DNA of 8,755 bases. Origin: Candidatus Gastranaerophilales bacterium. GTDB taxonomy: Bacteria > Cyanobacteriota > Vampirovibrionia > Gastranaerophilales > Gastranaerophilaceae. The number at the start of each line of letters is the position of its first letter. Position 1 is the stretch's first letter. The stretch lies in assembly GCA_944325615.1 (NCBI GenBank), contig CALVAU010000174.1, positions 1 through 8,755 of the forward strand, given 5' to 3'. Positions 1 through 6,389 of this stretch are shown here, piece by piece. The position numbers were made by a program, and so were the translations under genes. The notes under the pieces are model-generated. The model did no database searches. It had not been told where the DNA came from and worked only from the letters and a program-made list of their open reading frames with translations.

Positions 1-56
1 CAAATAGATTCGCAAGCGCCGCATGCTATACATGATTCATTTACTTTTACGTCCAT
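1..56 (-). CDS. 4Fe-4S ferredoxin, N-terminal fragment (cut by window edge)
   Basis: Only the first 18 codons are in the window. They read MDVKVNESCIACGACESI, with the next codon beginning TG (probably Cys). This is the start of a bacterial-type ferredoxin: a short N-terminal strand followed by the C-x2-C-x2-C iron-sulfur motif. Such proteins are small cytoplasmic electron carriers holding one or two 4Fe-4S clusters. The ATG at 56 is supported by an AAGGAGAA ribosome binding site about six bases upstream, a sigma-70-like promoter further up, and a likely operator between them. It lies on the same strand as deoB, 68 bases downstream, but has its own promoter. Whether it is a one-cluster or two-cluster ferredoxin, or the start of a larger iron-sulfur protein, cannot be told from the part visible. 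Confidence 0.85.
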   Translation of the reverse strand, partial: MDVKVNESCIACGACESI

Positions 57-84
57 TTGTTTTCTCCTTATCTTATTTCGACAT

Positions 85-102
85 TGTGAAATAAATTTCA
101 CA
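85..102. promoter_or_regulatory. Inverted-repeat operator candidate at the ferredoxin start site
   Basis: The sequence TGTGAAATAAATTTCACA is a perfect inverted repeat with 8-base arms and a 2-base centre. It begins about six bases downstream of the ferredoxin -10 box, so it covers the expected transcription start and early leader, the usual place for a repressor. The TGTGA/TCACA arms resemble CRP/FNR-family half sites, but the gap between them is 8 bases, whereas the classic CRP site has 6. The family assignment is therefore only a suggestion. Confidence 0.5.
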
Positions 103-107
103 TCCTT

Positions 108-135
108 ATTATATAATAAAAATTTTACTTTGCAA
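108..135 (-). promoter_or_regulatory. Sigma-70-like promoter for the ferredoxin gene
   Basis: On the minus strand, TTGCAA (130-135) is followed after 16 bases by a perfect TATAAT (108-113). The -35 box and part of the spacer lie inside the last codons of deoB, so the ferredoxin gene can be transcribed independently of deoB. The -10 lies within a 14-base AT palindrome, TTATTATATAATAA (106-119). The predicted start, near 100-102, gives a leader of about 45 bases. Confidence 0.6.
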
Positions 136-1297
136 GGGTACGAATACGATTTGCTATATAGTCAAAACCGTTAATTTCACCTAGATTTTCAGGTTTTATA
201 CTCTTGCCGTAAATTAATAGCGGCACCATTTCTCTTGTATGGTCAGTACCTGCTACTGTCGGATCACAACCATGGTCTGCTGTTATGAATAATACATCAT
301 CATCGTGCATTTCAGGCAAAATTTTTGCAAGATATGTATCAATTTCTTCTATTGCATTTCCATAACCTTTTGCATCATTTCTGTGTCCGAAAAGCATATC
401 AGTATCCACAAGATTTGTGAAAATGAGAGAAAATTCACTACCTCCATGATAATCAGGGTAGGCTATTTTTTCTAAATCAAGCTCGTTTTTCACAGCTTTT
501 AAAGTAAGCTCAAGTCCTTCTTTATTTGATCCTGTATGGATAGCATGCGTAATACCTGATTTTGAAAAAATATCTTCAATTTTTCCGATACCTATTACTT
601 GAGCGTTATTTTCTTTTAATTCATTTAATAGCGTACGTTTCGGTACCATAGAATAATCACGTCTGTCTTTTGAAATTCTTGTAGGTTTGCCATCTATAAC
701 CTTATATGGACGAGCAATTACTCTTGAAACGTTATAATTATCCTCATCAAGAATTTTTCTTGCTATCTCGCACCATTTATAAAGAGTCTCTAACGGTATT
801 AAATCAGTATCCACCGCAATTTGAAAAACACTGTCAGCACTTGTATATAGAATCGGGAATTTCGTTTTATGATGTTCATCATTAAGCTTTTCAATAATTG
901 CCGTACCACTTGCAGGGCAATTTGCTAACACCCCACCGCAATTTGTCTCATTAATAAATTTATCAACAAGCTCTTTTGGAAAACCTTGAGGAAATGTAGC
1001 AAAAGGTACTTCTGATACCAGTCCTGCAATTTCCCAATGACCGGTTGTTGTATCTTTACCTTTTGATTTTTCTATCAATGTCCCATATTGCGCAATTGGA
1101 TTGTGAACTTGTGCGATTCCTTTAAAATTCTGAAGATTACCTAATCCCATACTTTCAAGAATAGGCACATCAAGCCCATCATTAAATTCACATACATTTT
1201 TTAATGTATTACACTCAGGCACATCATTAAAATCTCTACAATCAGGCATTGCACCAATACCCATACTGTCAATTACTATAACAATCGCTCTTTTCAA
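125..1297 (-). CDS. deoB: Phosphopentomutase
   Basis: DeoB interconverts ribose 1-phosphate and ribose 5-phosphate, and the deoxy forms, linking nucleoside salvage and breakdown to the pentose phosphate pathway in the cytoplasm. The 390-residue length is normal for the family. Alkaline-phosphatase-superfamily metal motifs are present: VIDSMGIGAMPD at residues 8-19, TTTGHWEI at 83-90 holding the active-site threonine (Thr85 by position), FTNLVDTDMLFGHRND in the C-terminal half, and TADHGCDPT...TDHTRE near the C-terminus. No key residue appears to be missing. The start codon is TTG at 1297, eight bases downstream of AGGAG; there is no ATG at a sensible position, the first being at codon 12 inside the metal-binding motif. 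It lies 40 bases downstream of the secreted hypothetical gene on the same strand with no terminator between them, so co-transcription is likely. Confidence 0.97.
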   Translation of the reverse strand: MKRAIVIVIDSMGIGAMPDCRDFNDVPECNTLKNVCEFNDGLDVPILESMGLGNLQNFKGIAQVHNPIAQYGTLIEKSKGKDTTTGHWEIAGLVSEVPFATFPQGFPKELVDKFINETNCGGVLANCPASGTAIIEKLNDEHHKTKFPILYTSADSVFQIAVDTDLIPLETLYKWCEIARKILDEDNYNVSRVIARPYKVIDGKPTRISKDRRDYSMVPKRTLLNELKENNAQVIGIGKIEDIFSKSGITHAIHTGSNKEGLELTLKAVKNELDLEKIAYPDYHGGSEFSLIFTNLVDTDMLFGHRNDAKGYGNAIEEIDTYLAKILPEMHDDDVLFITADHGCDPTVAGTDHTREMVPLLIYGKSIKPENLGEINGFDYIANRIRTLAK

Positions 1298-1337
1298 TTT
1301 AATTACTCCTACTAAATTATTCCTTTTTTATTATAAA

Positions 1338-1877
1338 TCATCGAGCAATATTTACAAGGGTATAAGCATTAAAATCAACAGAGCCGTAAATTATTTTTAC
1401 TTGAGAATCATTTTCCTGCAAGAGTTTCACAAAATTTATTTCTTCTTCTCCAAAATCGTCATTAGTCTCTGTTGCAGATAAATTTGCAAGCAAATTATGT
1501 GCTTGATAGAGTTTTAAATATATTTTCCCGTCTTTTTTCTCTCCTGATACCTGATAGTGCCCGACAGGTAAAATTACATCCTTTTGCAATTCCAAATTCA
1601 ACGGAATTAAAAGAACTGGAAGTTCTTTAGGCATTTTAGACAAAAATTGTGTTTCATTACTTTCTTGAATAGATTCACCATTTCTTAAAAGCTTATCTTT
1701 ATTTTTTTTAGGCTTACCTTTTTTACTTTCAATAGCCTTTTCAAACTCCTCATCTGTTACAGGCTTTTGACCATAGACATTCGTATCACCAAAATTATCC
1801 CACAAATCACTCTCTGCGTAAGATAAATTCACTGTAAATGCAATAAATACAAATAATAATGATAAAAGCTTTTTCAT
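1338..1877 (-). CDS. Secreted hypothetical protein
   Basis: I do not recognise this 179-residue protein. It begins with a clear Sec signal peptide: MKK, a hydrophobic stretch over residues 4-17, and a likely cleavage site after SYA at residue 21. The mature part starts acidic, has a lysine-rich segment (about residues 49-63, KKGKPKKNK), and continues as a mixed, probably beta-rich region (about 85-178) with pieces such as LPVGHYQVSG. There is no lipobox cysteine, no transmembrane segment after the signal peptide and no known catalytic motif, so it is probably exported and soluble. It precedes deoB on the same strand by 40 bases, but this looks like a transcriptional arrangement more than shared function. 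A real Shine-Dalgarno sequence is lacking (AGG only 2-3 bases from the ATG), and a TATAAT box lies almost against the start codon. Confidence 0.8.
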   Translation of the reverse strand: MKKLLSLLFVFIAFTVNLSYAESDLWDNFGDTNVYGQKPVTDEEFEKAIESKKGKPKKNKDKLLRNGESIQESNETQFLSKMPKELPVLLIPLNLELQKDVILPVGHYQVSGEKKDGKIYLKLYQAHNLLANLSATETNDDFGEEEINFVKLLQENDSQVKIIYGSVDFNAYTLVNIAR

Positions 1878-1881
1878 ACCT

Positions 1882-1911
1882 ATTATAATAAGGTTTTTTA
1901 AATTAATGTAA
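1882..1911 (-). promoter_or_regulatory. Possible promoter abutting the start codon of the secreted protein gene
   Basis: A perfect TATAAT on the minus strand (1882-1887) ends four bases before the ATG at 1877. A weak -35 (TTACAT at 1906-1911, spacing 18, or TTTACA with spacing 19) is upstream. If used, transcription would begin at or within the first codon, giving a leaderless or nearly leaderless mRNA. This agrees with the missing Shine-Dalgarno, but in such an AT-rich region the match could be chance. Confidence 0.3.
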
Positions 1912-1939
1912 ACCTCTTTTTATAGGATTAGGAAACAAA

Positions 1940-1966
1940 TAAAAATAAAACCGCCTTTTAGGCGGC
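1940..1966 (-). terminator. Rho-independent terminator of the sigma factor gene
   Basis: On the minus strand a GC stem CCGCC/GGCGG (1951-1955 with 1961-1965, loop of five bases) is followed by TTTTATTTTTATTT. It sits about 50 bases downstream of the sigma gene stop codon and isolates that gene from the secreted-protein/deoB unit. Confidence 0.8.
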
Positions 1967-2018
1967 AAATTTGTTACTAAACACGAGACATATAGAAACA
2001 CACGAAGTATATTAATTT

Positions 2019-2927
2019 TTACCCTATATAACCTGACAAAAGATCTTGAGACAACGCTGATAATCTCAATTTTTGCAATGCCCTCAATTCTGTTTGCCTG
2101 ATACATTCTTTTGTTACACCATAAATGTTTCCGATTTCTTCTAATGTTAGTCTTGCTGCGTTTCCAATACCATAGCGCATTTTTACGACATCTTGCTCTC
2201 TTTCCTTTAATGTCGAAATCACAAGTTCAATATCACTTTTTAAATTTTCATACTCTACTTTTTCTGATACTGAAGCTTTTTCATCTTCCAAAATATCTGC
2301 AACGTTAAGCTCTTTACCGTCAAATCTTTCCAGACCGCGCTCAATAGAAATTGTCTTCGTATAAGCTGATAAAAACGTTTCTATTTTATCAGGTTCTATA
2401 TTCATTTTCTTTGCAACATCTTGATTTTTAACCTGACAATTATATTCTTTTTCCATCTCAGCTTTAACTTTTGAAAATTTTGATAAAGTTTCTTGGATAT
2501 ATACAGGAATTTTCATACAATGAGACTGCTCTGAAATAGCTTTAAACATTGACTGTTTAATCCACCAGCTCGCATAAGTAGAAAATTTATAGCCGAGTTT
2601 ATAATTGAACTTTTCTGCAGCAATCATCAATCCCAAATTACCCTCTTGAATCAAATCTACAAGAGGTAATGAGGTATTGTGAATAACCTTTTTAGCTATA
2701 GTTACAACAACTCTTAGATTAGATTGTACAAGTTTTTTCTTTGCTTCTGCATCACCCTCTTTTGCTTTTTTTGCTAGTTCTTTTTCTTCTGACAAAGTTA
2801 ATGTAGGGTAATTTGAAATTTCTCTTAAATAATCTGTAAACTCTCCGTTGCCGTAAGTCAAAACCTCATTTTTTGCAGGGTTTGACTTAACCTTCTTCAT
2901 TTTGACAGGCGCATCATTGCTCATCAT
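2019..2927 (-). CDS. RNA polymerase sigma factor, sigma-70 family (group 2-like)
   Basis: This 302-residue protein directs RNA polymerase to promoters. It has sigma regions 1.2 to 4 in order but none of the long region 1.1 or non-conserved insert of large housekeeping factors. Region 1.2 is about residues 29-62. Region 2 is about 63-135, with DLIQEGNLGL (91-100, core binding) and GYKFSTYASWWIKQ (112-125, DNA melting and -10 recognition). Region 3 starts at KIPVYIQET (139-147). Region 4 is about 228-290, with a helix-turn-helix from TLEEIG to RQTELRAL (261-284). At the place of E. coli sigma-70 Thr440 there is Phe128, while the Gln437 equivalent (Gln125) is kept; in the -35 helix the usual RERIRQIE reads KECIRQTE. 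The first ATG at 2927 has AAGGAG nine to ten bases upstream; a second ATG follows directly. It is transcribed alone, with its own promoter and terminator. It could be a group 2 factor or a short primary sigma. Confidence 0.93.
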   Translation of the reverse strand: MMSNDAPVKMKKVKSNPAKNEVLTYGNGEFTDYLREISNYPTLTLSEEKELAKKAKEGDAEAKKKLVQSNLRVVVTIAKKVIHNTSLPLVDLIQEGNLGLMIAAEKFNYKLGYKFSTYASWWIKQSMFKAISEQSHCMKIPVYIQETLSKFSKVKAEMEKEYNCQVKNQDVAKKMNIEPDKIETFLSAYTKTISIERGLERFDGKELNVADILEDEKASVSEKVEYENLKSDIELVISTLKEREQDVVKMRYGIGNAARLTLEEIGNIYGVTKECIRQTELRALQKLRLSALSQDLLSGYIG

Positions 2928-2993
2928 CCGTTTAAACTCCTTATTTAATTTTGTTACACGAGAACATCATTACACTGGTTATAAAAACAATTG

Positions 2994-3025
2994 ATATATA
3001 CTTAGTATATACCATAGTATATACT
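2994..3025. promoter_or_regulatory. Triple GTATATAC-type operator array over the sigma gene promoter
   Basis: Three copies of a self-complementary octamer lie in a row: ATATATAC (2994-3001), GTATATAC (3005-3012) and GTATATAC (3017-3024). Their starts are 11 and 12 bases apart, about one helical turn. Neighbouring copies also form inverted repeats: AGTATATAC-CATA-GTATATACT (3004-3025, perfect 9-base arms) and TATATACT-T-AGTATATA (2995-3011). The array covers the -10 box, spacer and likely start site of the sigma gene, so a bound protein would probably block it. The regulator is unknown. Confidence 0.5.
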
Positions 3026-3032
3026 TTTTCAA
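3004..3032 (-). promoter_or_regulatory. Sigma-70-like promoter of the sigma factor gene
   Basis: On the minus strand TTGAAA (3027-3032) and TATACT (3004-3009) are separated by exactly 17 bases. The predicted start near 2997 leaves a leader of about 70 bases before the sigma gene ATG. The -10 overlaps the repeated GTATATAC elements. Confidence 0.6.
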
Positions 3033-3055
3033 GTGTTTTGTTAAGTATTGTTAAA

Positions 3056-3084
3056 TTAGTAAAAATTTTTGTTTATTGTATAAT
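3056..3084 (+). promoter_or_regulatory. Promoter of the thioredoxin-like gene
   Basis: A perfect TATAAT at 3079-3084 is preceded after 17 bases by a weak TTAGTA (3056-3061). Initiation near 3091 would leave a very short leader holding only the AGGAGG ribosome binding site. The gene is divergent from the sigma factor gene; the two promoters are about 50 bases apart. Confidence 0.5.
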
Positions 3085-3104
3085 GGAAGAAACAGGAGGA
3101 TATT

Positions 3105-3575
3105 ATGAAAAAGAAAATTATAATCACATTAGCAGTTTTATTCATTGTGATATTAACATCTGCAGCAGGATTTGCAGTTGCAACAGGCGCTTTCGATAAG
3201 AAAGAAAAGCCTTCTGATTACAAAATCGGTATTCAATACCATGAAGCTCTTGAAAGTGATAAGCCTATGTTAGCTTTACTTTATGTTGACTGGTGCGGAT
3301 ATTGCTTAAGATTTATGCCTAAATTCAAAGTTTTGAGCATGCTTTACGGGACAAAATACAACTTTGTTATGTTGAATGCTGAAGATCCAATGAACAAAGA
3401 ACTAGTTGAAGATGTTGCTTTGACAGGCTTCCCTACAGTTTACATCTTAGATCCAAAATATGATAACAGAATTTTAATTAACAATGCTATTTATCACAAT
3501 CTTCCAAAATTCAAAGCTGAATTAAACAGATACTTAAGAATAAGAGGATTACTTGATAAAGCTTCTAAAAAATAA
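3105..3575 (+). CDS. Membrane-anchored thioredoxin-like protein
   Basis: This 156-residue protein has an N-terminal hydrophobic segment (residues 5-27) after MKKK, probably an uncleaved anchor or a signal peptide, followed by a thioredoxin fold of about 115 residues. Residues 57-67 read ALLYVDWCGYC, with redox cysteines C64 and C67. The cis-proline loop is TGFPT (residues 107-111, Pro110). It should therefore act outside the cytoplasmic membrane as a thiol-disulfide oxidoreductase, for example keeping cysteines reduced or helping protein folding or cytochrome maturation; the partner is unknown. CGYC differs from CGPC of thioredoxin and CPHC of DsbA. Start: ATG at 3105, with a strong AGGAGG at 3094-3099. 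It stands alone between its own promoter and a hairpin. It is not a standard TrxA because of the anchor and the different active site. Confidence 0.85.
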   Translation: MKKKIIITLAVLFIVILTSAAGFAVATGAFDKKEKPSDYKIGIQYHEALESDKPMLALLYVDWCGYCLRFMPKFKVLSMLYGTKYNFVMLNAEDPMNKELVEDVALTGFPTVYILDPKYDNRILINNAIYHNLPKFKAELNRYLRIRGLLDKASKK

Positions 3576-3582
3576 TTGGTAT

Positions 3583-3604
3583 GCGGGCTTTTAAAAAAGC
3601 CCGC
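3583..3604 (+). terminator. Hairpin downstream of the thioredoxin-like gene
   Basis: GCGGGCTTTT (3583-3592) pairs with AAAAGCCCGC (3595-3604), starting eight bases after the stop codon. The stem is strong, but the following bases (TACTTATATAC) are a poor U-tract, so this may be a weak terminator or an mRNA 3'-end stabiliser. Confidence 0.55.
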
Positions 3605-3617
3605 TACTTATATACAT

Positions 3618-3650
3618 AAAAAAAAGACCTTGATATAATCTTCAAGGCCT
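3618..3650 (-). terminator. Terminator-like hairpin on the minus strand without an assigned gene
   Basis: Read on the minus strand, AGGCCTTGA pairs with TCAAGGTCT (3642-3650 with 3625-3633, one G-U pair) around an 8-base loop and runs into a pure T8 (3618-3625). On the plus strand the G-U pair becomes an A-C mismatch and no U-tract follows, so the minus orientation is favoured. No minus-strand gene lies to its right before 4633, and that gene is closed off by its own terminator. Confidence 0.55.
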
Positions 3651-3706
3651 ATCCGTTTAAATAAGAAGAGAGAGCTTTATATATTTATAATAAGTATCTT
3701 ATTCCC

Positions 3707-3724
3707 AAAAAGTTGCTACTTTTT
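3707..3724 (+). promoter_or_regulatory. Short hairpin in the folE2 upstream region
   Basis: AAAAAGT and ACTTTTT form a perfect 7-base inverted repeat around TGCT, followed by TTATTG. It lies 41-58 bases before the folE2 start, downstream of a lone TATAAT at 3686-3691. It could be a leader hairpin or a protein site. No known folate, preQ1 or Zur element is recognisable, and the function is unknown. Confidence 0.25.
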
Positions 3725-3764
3725 ATTGTTGTAGTTAACAAAAATTAACATTAGAAAGATAAAT

Positions 3765-4547
3765 ATGAAAGACATTCAAAATTTAAAAGACGAAAGAAAC
3801 GTAGATATCCAAAAAGTAGGTATTAAACACCTTGAATTGCCTCTTATAATACAGAGAAAAAACAATTCAAATCAGGTTGTATGCGCTAAAGCAAAAGTTA
3901 ACGTATCATTGCCAAAAGCTTATAAAGGAACGCATATGTCAAGATTTGTCGAAGTTTTGACCGAATGGCGCAACAAAAATCTTTTGGGTGTGGATATTAA
4001 AGGTTGTTTAGAAGAAATTATTCACAGGCTTGATGCAAAAAGCGGTGAATTAGAATTTACATTCAAATATTTCATTGATAAAAAATCACCTGTTACAGGT
4101 TTATCTTCACCTATGAGTTTTGATTGTCTTTTTAAAGGTCAAATAAATGAAACCGGTTATAAATTCATTTTGGGAGTTGAAGTTCCTGTAACAACATTAT
4201 GTCCTTGCTCTAAAGAAATTTCTGATAATGGGGCTCACAATCAAAGAGCTTTTATAAGAGTAAGAGTATCTTATGATGAAAATAAACATATTTGGATTGA
4301 AGATTTAATCGATATGATAGAATCTTGCGCAAGTTGTCCTGTATATCCTCTTTTAAAACGTGAGGATGAAAAGTTTGTTACAGAAAAAGCTTGGGATAAT
4401 CCTAAATTCGTAGAAGACGTATTAAGAGATGTCGTTGTAAAATTACGTAAAAATGAGACTGTTAATGAATTTGAGGTTGAATGCGAAGCTTTTGAAAGTA
4501 TTCATAATCATTCTGCTTGGGCATACCAACAAGAATCTAAAGTATAA
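3765..4547 (+). CDS. folE2: GTP cyclohydrolase I type IB (FolE2)
   Basis: FolE2 converts GTP to 7,8-dihydroneopterin triphosphate, the first step of tetrahydrofolate synthesis and also of the queuosine precursor pathway. It is the metal-flexible alternative to zinc-dependent FolE. The 260-residue length fits the family. Signature pieces are KGTHMSRF (54-61), VPVTTLCPCSKEISDNGAHNQR (140-161) with the metal-binding cysteine equivalent at Cys146 and His158, YPLLKREDEKFVTEKAWDNP (194-213), and SIHNHSAWA (245-253) near the C-terminus. The ATG at 3765 fits the family's N-terminus (DIQNLKDERNVDIQKVGIK), but the ribosome binding site is weak (GAAAG), suggesting modest translation. The gene stands alone; a bidirectional terminator follows it. 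No folate pathway gene is adjacent, and no Zur box is visible although folE2 is Zur-controlled in some bacteria. Confidence 0.96.
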   Translation: MKDIQNLKDERNVDIQKVGIKHLELPLIIQRKNNSNQVVCAKAKVNVSLPKAYKGTHMSRFVEVLTEWRNKNLLGVDIKGCLEEIIHRLDAKSGELEFTFKYFIDKKSPVTGLSSPMSFDCLFKGQINETGYKFILGVEVPVTTLCPCSKEISDNGAHNQRAFIRVRVSYDENKHIWIEDLIDMIESCASCPVYPLLKREDEKFVTEKAWDNPKFVEDVLRDVVVKLRKNETVNEFEVECEAFESIHNHSAWAYQQESKV

Positions 4548-4567
4548 AACAATACTAAAAAGTTAAA

Positions 4568-4603
4568 CTAAAAACGTCTCTTTAAATTAAGAGGCGTTTT
4601 TAG
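4568..4603. terminator. Bidirectional terminator between convergent folE2 and the metallopeptidase gene
   Basis: CTAAAAACGTCTCTT (4568-4582) pairs with AAGAGGCGTTTTTAG (4589-4603) around a 6-base loop, with one G-U pair on the plus strand. A-runs on the left and T-runs on the right let it work for transcripts from either side. It lies 21 bases after the folE2 stop and 30 bases beyond the stop of the minus-strand gene. Confidence 0.85.
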
Positions 4604-4632
4604 ATACTTAATTGTTTTATTTTTTATTACAA

Positions 4633-6360
4633 CTAACTTTTCAAAAGCATTCTTGCAAGAGGTGCATCCGTTCTTCCGTTAAGACTCTTGTCAATTTCTT
4701 TAAGTTTTTGAGCAATAGTCTCCATTTCATCAGTCCAGATGAAATTATCAAGAACATATTTTTCGCCTTTTGCAAAATCACCGTCAATTTGAATTCTTAC
4801 AATCTCTGAAAGCATTTTCTTAGCTGTCGGTATCATTTTATCGATATTTACATGAATTTTACCGTCATTTGTCAATTCAATTGCACCATTTTCGATAAAA
4901 TATTTATTTTGCATAACAGATCTTACTCTATGAGCCTGTGATAATGTCGGTTTTGATTTCAAGAAATTATCTGCGGCAAATGAAACAAGCATTTGTAATA
5001 CTTGCTCATGGGTATACATTCCTTTTTCTTCCAAAATATCTAAAAATGCCAATGCACCCATATCTGCTTTGTTCTCTTCTATTATACTTTTATATTTACC
5101 TAAAGCTTCTGTACCTTTGTTTGGGCCTAAAGAGTGTGTATTTTCATGTCCGATTGTAAACCAATGGTCAGCTTCGTCTAAGTAATATTGATGCTGTTCT
5201 TTATCTAATACTGCATCAAGTCGTTTTTGCAATTTCTCTCTATCTGAAATAAATCTTATTTGTCTGTGATAAACATTTCTTCTGCCACCACCTATTGTCA
5301 AGGACAATTTATCATCGTTTGGAAGATTTTCAGCCAAAGTAATTCCTGCGCGATAGGCTCCCACATCACCCGCTAAAACTACAATATCAACATCAACCAT
5401 TGTCTGTTTTGCTTCTGAAGTTTTAGAAATATTTTGTTCATATTCTTCATGATATGGCATATTAGCAGCTAAAAGCGGAAGATATTCTTTTATTTTTAAA
5501 AGAGCATTAGTACCTTCTTTATTTACGATACCTACTCTCGCTCCAAGAAAATCTTTTGATATTACAGGGATATCGTTCTCCTCTAATAATTTTTTTAATT
5601 CCTCATTTTCTATAACACTTTCTGTCATTTCATCAGAATAATTTTCTCTTGTTATAGTAAATTCAAGCGGAGTATCCTGCAATTCTGCCCATTTTTTATC
5701 AGCATAAGCATCGAGCATAGGATCTGCCTCACGTAATGCAACGGCTTGCAATCTTAAATACTCGTTAAACTCCTTATTTGTAGAGGTATCCGCAGCTAAT
5801 TCCAGCTTTTCTGCAGCTTTTCTTAAATCATCACTAAAATATGTTACATAATCTATTGCAACCAATTCATCATCTTTTCTTTCAATTATAGAACGTTGGT
5901 TTAATATTTTACGGACTTCCTCTTTTTTACCTGCTTTTAGCATTTTTATAAGGATTTCATGAAACTCCTCTTTGGTCAAATCTTCCGGATAAAGACCTTT
6001 TCCAGGAAGTTCTTTTATGTTCTTAGCCAAGTTAATTTTTGTTGTTTCTCTATCGATAGCACACATACCTTTTTGTGCCTCAAATAGAATTTTAGTATGC
6101 TCTGCTATCTCATTACCTTTCAAAATCTCACTTTCTAAAAAATCTCTAAAATCAAGATTGTGTTTATTATCCAGTTGAAAATTAACTTTTTCTATGAAAA
6201 ATGCAGCTTTTACAAGATTTTTTAAAGCTTTTTGATCGCCTTCTGCCAAATTCAAATACTCAGGAGCATCCTCACTTAACATTTTTTTAGTAACCAAATA
6301 ATCTTTATGAGTACGTTTTTTTAACTCATTAAGTGTATAAGTAAATACAAAATCTTCCAT
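4633..6360 (-). CDS. HExxH zinc metallopeptidase, M49 (dipeptidyl-peptidase III)-like
   Basis: This 575-residue protein lacks a signal peptide and membrane segments and is probably cytoplasmic. Near residues 404-410 it has GHENTHS, a HExxH zinc motif (H405, E406, H409), and 19 residues later EENKADMGAL (428-437), which supplies the third ligand glutamate. This is a gluzincin arrangement most like M49 dipeptidyl-peptidase III relatives, which have EExxAE/D as second motif. Classical M49 enzymes use a six-residue HExxGH and a much longer gap, so substrate and exact family are uncertain. The N-terminal 300 residues are largely helical and charged; residues 357-371 (SLTIGGGRRNVYHRQ) resemble the substrate-cleft region of such enzymes. 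I choose ATG at 6360, with GGAGAGAG directly upstream. An in-frame TTG at 6372 is adjacent to that GGAG, so translation from it is unlikely. The gene has its own promoter and stands 58 bases after rlmH. Confidence 0.8.
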   Translation of the reverse strand: MEDFVFTYTLNELKKRTHKDYLVTKKMLSEDAPEYLNLAEGDQKALKNLVKAAFFIEKVNFQLDNKHNLDFRDFLESEILKGNEIAEHTKILFEAQKGMCAIDRETTKINLAKNIKELPGKGLYPEDLTKEEFHEILIKMLKAGKKEEVRKILNQRSIIERKDDELVAIDYVTYFSDDLRKAAEKLELAADTSTNKEFNEYLRLQAVALREADPMLDAYADKKWAELQDTPLEFTITRENYSDEMTESVIENEELKKLLEENDIPVISKDFLGARVGIVNKEGTNALLKIKEYLPLLAANMPYHEEYEQNISKTSEAKQTMVDVDIVVLAGDVGAYRAGITLAENLPNDDKLSLTIGGGRRNVYHRQIRFISDREKLQKRLDAVLDKEQHQYYLDEADHWFTIGHENTHSLGPNKGTEALGKYKSIIEENKADMGALAFLDILEEKGMYTHEQVLQMLVSFAADNFLKSKPTLSQAHRVRSVMQNKYFIENGAIELTNDGKIHVNIDKMIPTAKKMLSEIVRIQIDGDFAKGEKYVLDNFIWTDEMETIAQKLKEIDKSLNGRTDAPLARMLLKS

Positions 6361-6389
6361 CTCTCTCTCCAAATAAAAACTATGTATGG

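Noticed and set aside
1903..2106. Minus-strand open frame of 67 codons at the end of the sigma gene
   Set aside because: It overlaps the sigma factor coding region and its terminator in another frame and has no ribosome binding site or recognisable protein features.
2951..3199. Plus-strand open frame of 82 codons running into the thioredoxin-like gene
   Set aside because: It crosses the divergent promoter region and overlaps the thioredoxin-like gene out of frame; the AGGAGG and the signal sequence support the ATG at 3105 instead.
4612..5159. Two plus-strand open frames opposite the metallopeptidase gene
   Set aside because: They are antisense to a gene with clear catalytic motifs, lack ribosome binding sites, and have the hydrophobic, low-complexity composition of antisense shadow frames.
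6361..6372. TTG at 6372 as start of the metallopeptidase
   Set aside because: The TTG abuts the GGAG ribosome binding site that serves the ATG at 6360; starting there would leave no upstream Shine-Dalgarno.
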